Positions 18,870 through 23,735 of a DNA stretch of 23,735 nt are shown in pieces. Position 1 is the first letter of the stretch, and each line of letters begins with the position of its first letter. The translations under genes and the position numbers were made by a program. Source of the stretch: Mnemiopsis leidyi (taxonomy: Eukaryota; Ctenophora; Tentaculata; Lobata; Bolinopsidae); contig JH153069.1 of NCBI GenBank assembly GCA_000226015.1, forward strand, positions 34,077 to 57,811, read 5' to 3'. The notes beneath the pieces were generated by a model that did no database searches, was not told where the DNA came from, and saw nothing but the letters and a program-made list of their open reading frames with translations.

Positions 18870-21800
18870 CTGAAATGTACATTGTCTAAATTTTGTTGCT
18901 TAAAGGTTAGGAGAGCTAGAGAGGTAAAGTGTACATTATGTACATTCTATAGATTACATTTTTATGAATGAGATGACTGAGCGTGATGACTCGCTTTGAA
19001 TTCAACTAGTTTACAACTAGTTTTTACAAAAGAATTAACGAAATTTAAAGTTGTTCTACGCTTAAGTTACCTATGAAGCTGGTTATCTCGTAACTTGGTG
19101 TCTGTTCCAGTTCGATAGAGCTCATCTGATCGGTATAAAACACCAGTTTCAATAAGTTCAACCTTGCTGTGTCGTAGTTGTCATAGTTACTTACCTGAAT
19201 TTACATTAGTTAGGTTTTAGTTTTTAGTTATCAGAATCGAGTAACAGAACTATCGCTTGAGTTTTACCCATTTGGCATTTGGTTACTGGTTCTATCCATC
19301 TGAATTTCATTTATACTACCATAAAAGATCCAAATTATACCTGTTATAATTAAAGATAGTGTAAGAGGTCACATACTATGTCAGCATTAACATGATCCGC
19401 TGTTTGATTTAAACATGAACATCTAAAAGCTGAATACCTCTTTACTCAAGTAGTCATCCCAGTATTTGCGCGTGGGAAAGTCCCCGACAGACACATCATA
19501 GGAGTGTTCCATGTAAGAGCACGGCTCAAAACACGTGGGAGGAGTCTTAGATTTCCCGTTATCATCCAGATCCTCCTCCTCCGCCCCCATCAGCTCATCT
19601 GGTGGTGTCAACTGTGAGCTGTAATTTCTTTTATTTTATACTACTTCTTTTTTAATTTTTCCTCGACATTCCCTCCCTCCGAAGTCTAATTGCTTATATC
19701 TTCCTTCATCCCTTCCATCGCCCTTATCCCTCTTACATCTGTTATTATCACCAGCACGTCAAATATCACCATTGCAAAAATTTCGTGTATACTTTTTCAC
19801 AATTTAAACTTAAAACACTTAGCACTGTAATTGTGCGGCATATCAGTGGTAGTTTCGCTTGATTAGACAGCGACGGTAGCTCAGTTGGTAGAGCAATTGG
19901 ACATCAACCAAGAGGTCGTGGGTTCAAGCCCCATCTGTCGCCAGTCTTTTCGAGTTAACTATCACTGATATATTATACAAGAACGGGCAGGTTGATTGCA
20001 AGATAATTTAAACTTACTCATGATTTTGTTGAGACAAGCAGCCCCAGAAGAGACACTTACTCATGATTTTGTTGAGACAAGCAGCCCCAGAAGAGACACT
20101 TACTCATGATTTTGTTGACACAAGCAGCCCCGGCAGAGACACTACACTTCTCCATATTGAGACACTGTGTGTCTCCCCACACGAGTCCGGCTACAATGTT
20201 TTTACTTGGGATGATCTCCATCTCCGCTCCTCTTTTGTACAGCACGCATTTGTTAGCTTCCAGTATATCTGGAGATAAGGATTGTTAGTATCTGGGAATA
20301 GGGATTGTAAGGAACTCAGCGATTTTCACATTTAGTCATCTTTCACATTTAGTCATCTTAACGTTTTTAGACGAGGTTCTTTTGCATTTTTAAGTTCAGA
20401 CAAACATCTTTCGATACTTGTCAACTTTCCCAAACCACCTATCCACACTCTTTAAGTCCACAACATTACAACAAATTATTGTACTTTGTAGATATTTTAA
20501 GTCCTACCGTTAGTCGTATCGGTAAACAGGAAGTAACGACAGTTTGTATCGTCCCTGCATATTTCTACACACTCCTCCATAGAGACAACTCCAGATTCCT
20601 CTCTGATCTGCCCAGAGTTTGGTTTGTAGCTGCTTTCTTCATACTTGCACGTATCTGAAAGTGTTCAAATTACATTGTGCCATCATTTAGTTGTCATGGA
20701 AACAGAAATAATCGCATTTTACTTGATCTTGGAAATTGTAAGATTTTAAAACGTCCACGAATTTTAGCTGAAATGCCACTAACCAGTAAAATTGAATCTA
20801 AACTGCTCTGGAAGAACCTCAGTCCAATACTTGATAAGTTTCCATCCTATGTTGGGTTCGTACTTAGAATCCTCCGGATCTTGAATGTACCGCTCGTAGA
20901 AGTACCAGGGGTAACAGCCACAACCTAGGTCTCTCAGCTTGGGATACATCCACAGCATCTGCAGTAACGAGTAGGCTTTCAGATTTAGCATTGTAGGCAG
21001 TAGCATTTAGCATTGTAGTGTTTTTGTATTGTAGGGAGTGTTTTTGGGTGCTTATAAACATTTTTCAAACATCAAAGTATTGCCTGGTTTGTGGGGGAGT
21101 ATATCATCAAACATACCAGCCCAACTAACCTGGTTCAAATAGCACTCTTTGAAGGTAAGAAATCCCTTTCCGTCAAAGTGGTCTACAGTTTCCTCACAAT
21201 TACCCCAGGGTTCTGGTAGTCTTGTAACCTGGTTAAAATTCAGACTTTTTTTCAGATGACACCGTTTCTCGAACTATTGACAAGTTTTATTTGATTTTGA
21301 TCGGGCAATCACTGTATACTATACAGTGTATAGATTCCAGACTTCTACTTAATGTAATCACTGTCAAAATAATCTATATTCCTGACGTAACTTATTGTAA
21401 ACCTTCCTTGTTCTCAAGTTAATGTTGTGTTGTTTTCCCGGAGCAACAAGAAACCCGAACTCTTGGCTCAGCACCGTCTCGTTTGACATTCTCAGCGTCA
21501 CAAGAAATCCCGCCGTTTCCTAAAAGTGGCCTTTTTACGTTTAATCTAGTCTCTAGATCTGTACCATATCATGAAAATGAGGGTGGTGGCAACCACCCCA
21601 GAAAAGACACTTTACCAAAAATTTTTGAACCTCGAGAATATTCTTAATCGATTTTTCGTCAAATTTAAAAAAAATGAAAACTGAAAAGAGATCTGAAAAC
21701 CACGTGTCTTTTCTGGCTGGAGGCACGCTTTGCGTTTTGCGACTGATACAAGGGATAAAATCAATCTTACACTCGAATGGACTTCTTTAAACAGAAATTA

Positions 21801-23357
21801 AGATTCAACAGGTAAGATGATTTTCCCGCAGCTTCTACAAAATCTAAGCTCACGTGAACTAACCGTTTCAGGTAGGTAATCCCCCGTCAGAGTATCTAGA
21901 ACTAAAGTGAGGCCTCCAATAGCACCGTTAACACGCTGTACCAGGACTTCATTGTCATTCATTTCCATACACTCCCCGTTACTTGTGTAGGCAAAGGAGG
22001 TGAAGTTTTTGTAGGTTGTCGGCTCTCTGGCGAAACTAGCGGGAGGGTTCTTTATTAAAGCTGTTCAGTACGCTTAGATTTGGTTTCGTCTTTTATCAAC
22101 TTGGAGATTTAATTTTGAGTAATTTTTTATGGTAAAGATTAACTAAATAATGCTTAAAAAATAGTCGAAATATTATTACTCTTATATCGAATCTACTTTT
22201 CCGAGTATAAAGGACCGAGGGGCATGACGGATCTTTCAAATTCGGTTCAAGCCGCCTAGAAACCCAAAACTAAATCCAAACCTATGATCCTGCTATAAAT
22301 AGACTAGCTCTATAATAAGTAGTCCTAGAAATCCGAACTTCTCTGGATACTCACGAGGTCAAGCTGTCAATAACGCTCGCCTTTATGTCCATCTTAAATT
22401 GGGTGTGAATATCTATGTCATCTAAATCTCCGTTAGGTTCGGTTTTCTCCTCATCTTCAGTGGAATTCCTCTTCTGCAATTAAAATTATCTGATAGTATA
22501 ATAAATCTATATTCTATACTCTAACTTTACGTTTTCTTTTGTAATTACAATTATGCGTGATTATAATATATCTACAGTAACTTGATGCTTTGGGGCGAAT
22601 TGCTTTATTTTAGAGTAAATACTTTAACCATTTTTTGTGTTAAATAACGTGAAGTAAGTAATCTCCCTTCCTGAAAGAGCGTGAAAAAACTAACCTTTAC
22701 TACATTTATCCAGTCTTTGTAAGCCGGATAAATTCCTCTTTCTTTAAGTTTCGTATAATTTAATGGGTTGACATTGCATATCGTAACTGAAAATGTAAAT
22801 TTAGTTAGATAGTAATATGTGTAATAATGATAATCGCCATCTGTATTGTATAGTTCTATAATTTCAACAAGTTTCATAAACCGTTGCTATGGAGAATGGA
22901 GTATGGACATAGCGTAGATATCAAGACCCAAAGTTCTAGAAATCGTTTTAAAATCAATTTCAAACTCTAGAAATAGTTATAGTACACTATATTACTACTA
23001 TATTGTAGTAGTATTCTATAGTTCTATCATAGAGTAGTATACCATATTTCTACTATTTAGTAGTATACTGTAGTACTACTATATATAGTAGTAATATAGT
23101 GTACTGATATATAATACTAAACTGTAGTACTACTAAATATAGTAGTAATATAGTGTACTGATATATAATACTAAACTGTAGTTCTACTATGTAGTATATA
23201 AATACTAGTTAACTTACTTGCAGGTAAGGTGTACTTTTGAGCGACCCGACTGTACTCCAGATTGTACGAATCGTACTGATAGTACCCGCTTAACAGTTCT
23301 ACTACAATGTACAGACAAAACCCAGTCATAGTCAGGAATAGCAGGAACCATAGCACT
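18709..23357 (-). CDS. DEG/ENaC sodium channel subunit with inserted PAN/apple-like domain (5' end outside window)
   Basis: This is an amiloride-sensitive/degenerin-family cation channel subunit: two membrane helices, a large extracellular domain, homo- or heterotrimeric at the plasma membrane. Exons on the - strand, in gene order: 23218-23357 (TM1), 22695-22786, 22355-22473, 21864-22026, 21403-21519, 21130-21228, 20784-20958, 20508-20654, 20061-20268, 19446-19618, 19071-19166 and 18709-18869 (TM2 and stop). All phases match, giving about 560 residues. Family marks: TM1 'VLWFLLFLTMTGFCLYIVV', then 'LPAITICNVNPL' across the first junction, 'GGLTLVLDTLTGDYLP', 'GFLVAPGKQHNINLRTRK', 'LPEPWGNC', 'CGCYPW', 'CFEPCSYMEHSY', and a G-F-S selectivity-filter motif in TM2. 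The short cytoplasmic C-terminus has no PY motif. The N-terminal exon with the His-Gly gating motif must lie beyond 23735. Four of eleven donors are gttagt. Confidence 0.9.
19870..19942 (+). tRNA. tRNA-like gene, anticodon ATC by position, non-standard anticodon loop
   Basis: 73 nt fold as a complete cloverleaf: acceptor stem GCGACGG/CTGTCGC (one G-T), D stem GCTC/GAGC, anticodon stem ATTGG/CCAAG (outer A-G mismatch), 5-nt variable loop and T stem GTGGG/CCCAT. Internal promoters are intact: A box TAGCTCAGTTGG and B box GGTTCAAGCC. A TTTT terminator follows at 19947-19950. The anticodon loop is ACATCAA, so positions 34-36 read ATC (Asp codon GAT), but position 33 is C instead of the near-universal T. 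The body does not resemble animal tRNA-Asp. It may be a tRNA pseudogene, a tRNA-derived repeat head or a divergent tRNA. It lies within a channel-gene intron on the opposite strand. Confidence 0.75.
20013..20141. repeat. 43-bp tandem repeat, three copies, carrying the donor of the channel PAN exon
   Basis: cttactcatgattttgttga starts at 20013, 20056 and 20099. On the - strand each copy ends in aaaatcatga|gtaag, so three donors lie 43 bp apart. 43 is one more than a multiple of three, so donor choice changes the reading frame. Confidence 0.95.
20061..20654 (-). CDS. Two exons encoding a PAN/apple-like insert in the channel ectodomain
   Basis: Exons 20508-20654 and 20061-20268 encode about 117 residues lying between the CGCYPW finger region and the CFEPC motif of the channel. 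The pattern is that of a PAN/apple module, a disulfide-bonded carbohydrate- or protein-binding fold: 'TCKYEESSYKP', then 'SMEECVEICRDDTNCRYFLF', then 'NKCVLYKRG' and 'NIVAGLVWGDTQC'. The first exon is symmetrical in phase (1-1), as expected for a shuffled module. The second ends at one of three donors spaced 43 bp apart. The donor at 20060 (exon end 20061, phase 2) fits the next exon's acceptor at 19619. The nearer donor (exon end 20104, phase 1) would give an immediate TGA with that acceptor. Confidence 0.78.
21130..22786 (-). CDS. DEG/ENaC extracellular exons: palm, finger and thumb entry
   Basis: Five exons lie between TM1 and the finger region. 22695-22786 encodes 'ITICNVNPLNYTKLKERGI'. 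22355-22473 is acidic and polar, starting KRNSTEDEEKTEPNGD. 21864-22026 encodes 'NFTSFAYTSNGECMEMN' and 'GGLTLVLDTLTGDYLP'. 21403-21519 encodes 'AGFLVTLRMSNETV' and 'GFLVAPGKQHNINLR'. 21130-21228 encodes 'VTRLPEPWGNCEETVDHFDG'. The last three are the best-conserved palm segments of the family. All junctions agree in phase (1, 0, 2, 0, 0, 0). Donors are gttagt for three of the five. Confidence 0.87.
21597..21717. repeat. Possible short element with ~13-bp terminal inverted repeats
   Basis: cccagaaaagacac at the left and gtgtcttttctggc at the right form inverted ends about 120 bp apart, in the intron between channel exons 21864-22026 and 21403-21519. A small GGGTGGT/ACCACCC hairpin adjoins the left end. 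No target-site duplication is clear, so the MITE interpretation is weak. Confidence 0.35.
22981..23159. repeat. AT-rich inverted repeat with 22-nt perfect arms
   Basis: agtacactatattactacta (plus ta) at 22981-23002 is the exact reverse complement of 23084-23105, and of a second copy at 23138-23159. The two right arms belong to a 54-bp direct repeat. The DNA or transcript could fold into alternative hairpins. It lies in the intron after the TM1 exon. Confidence 0.88.
23218..23357 (-). CDS. DEG/ENaC TM1 exon
   Basis: This 140-bp exon runs from acceptor ttgtttcag (23358-23366 on the + strand, read in reverse) to donor gtaagt (23212-23217). It starts in phase 2 with V-L-W-F and ends in phase 1, joining A|TT to give ITICN at the next exon. 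It encodes the whole first membrane helix followed by 'ELLSGYYQYDSYNLEYSRVA', the start of the extracellular palm. The first 57 bases, with their acceptor, are copied at least five more times upstream at a 70-bp spacing. Because 70 is not a multiple of three, entry at the next upstream copy shifts frame, and entry further out runs into a stop. The innermost acceptor is therefore the only one that leaves the channel frame intact. Confidence 0.88.
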
Positions 23358-23735
23358 CTGAAACAATTGTACTACAATGTACAGACAAAACCCAGTCATA
23401 GTCAGGAATAGCAGGAACCATAGCACTCTGAAACAATTGTACTACAATGTACAGACAAAACCCAGTCATAGTCAGGAATAGCAGGAACCATAGCACTCTG
23501 AAACAATTGTACTACAATGTACAGACAAAACCCAGTCATAGTGAGGAATAGCAGGAACCATAGCACTCTGAAACAATTGTACTACAATGTACAGACAAAA
23601 CCCAGTCATAGTCAGGAATAGCAGGAACCATAGCACTCTGAAACAATTGTACTACAATGTACAGACAAAACCCAGTCATAGTCAGGAATAGCAGGAACCA
23701 TAGCACTCTGAAACAATTGTACTACAATGTACAGA
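23291..23735. repeat. 70-bp tandem repeat, at least six copies, carrying TM1 exon start and acceptor
   Basis: actacaatgtacagacaaaa starts at 23301, 23371, 23441, 23511, 23581, 23651 and 23721 (cut by the window end). Each unit holds the acceptor tttcag plus the TM1-coding bases. One copy differs by a single base (gtgagg for gtcagg near 23541); the rest are identical, so the array is young or kept uniform. Confidence 0.97.

Noticed and set aside
20677..20928. + strand frame over the channel finger exon
   Set aside because: The opposite strand carries the conserved CGCYPW exon with fitting phases; this is an antisense shadow.
21597..21717. Confident MITE call
   Set aside because: The inverted ends are short and no target-site duplication is visible, so it is listed only as a low-confidence repeat.

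Overview
The window is metazoan nuclear DNA, not bacterial. Coding sequence is broken into short exons with GT..AG introns, consistent phases and non-coding introns, and it encodes animal families: UTP20, a DEG/ENaC channel, a PAN/apple domain and a secreted GDPD/sphingomyelinase-D-like enzyme. The non-coding DNA is AT-rich and full of short tandem repeats. Dense nesting of genes in introns and a divergent DEG/ENaC channel suggest an early-branching marine invertebrate. Ctenophore or cnidarian is my guess, but the sequence alone does not settle it.

Layout: the + strand carries the ribosome-biogenesis gene UTP20 from base 173 to at least 18159. I resolve 16 in-frame exons (about 1,618 residues). 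Both ends lie outside the window: the extreme N-terminus is upstream, and roughly the last third of the protein is not seen between 18160 and 23735. UTP20 introns hold other genes. A small secreted six-cysteine protein lies on the - strand (3842-4234). A paralogue of it lies on the + strand (13326-13748). A two-exon secreted phospholipase/sphingomyelinase-D-like gene lies on the - strand (14296-15669).

From 18709 to beyond the right edge, the - strand carries a DEG/ENaC sodium channel gene. It is reconstructed as 12 exons from TM1 to the stop codon, with two exons inserting a PAN/apple-like domain into the extracellular region. A + strand tRNA-like gene (19870-19942) sits in one of its introns. 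No UTP20 exon was found after 18159, so the channel may itself lie inside a large UTP20 intron.

The most unusual feature is a recurring pattern. At least six separate tandem repeats (periods 37, 43, 56, 70, about 88 and 108 bp) straddle exon-intron junctions, so that a splice donor or acceptor is duplicated two to seven times. A further 42-bp repeat is expanded in frame inside a UTP20 exon. In most cases only the junction copy next to the exon body leaves an open frame. In the channel gene, however, the second of three donor copies is the one that restores frame. Other repeats include two unrelated 14-bp arrays, a CT-rich minisatellite running into the end of the enzyme ORF, a 52-bp triplicate, a dispersed 110-bp intronic family and a 22-nt-armed AT-rich hairpin.
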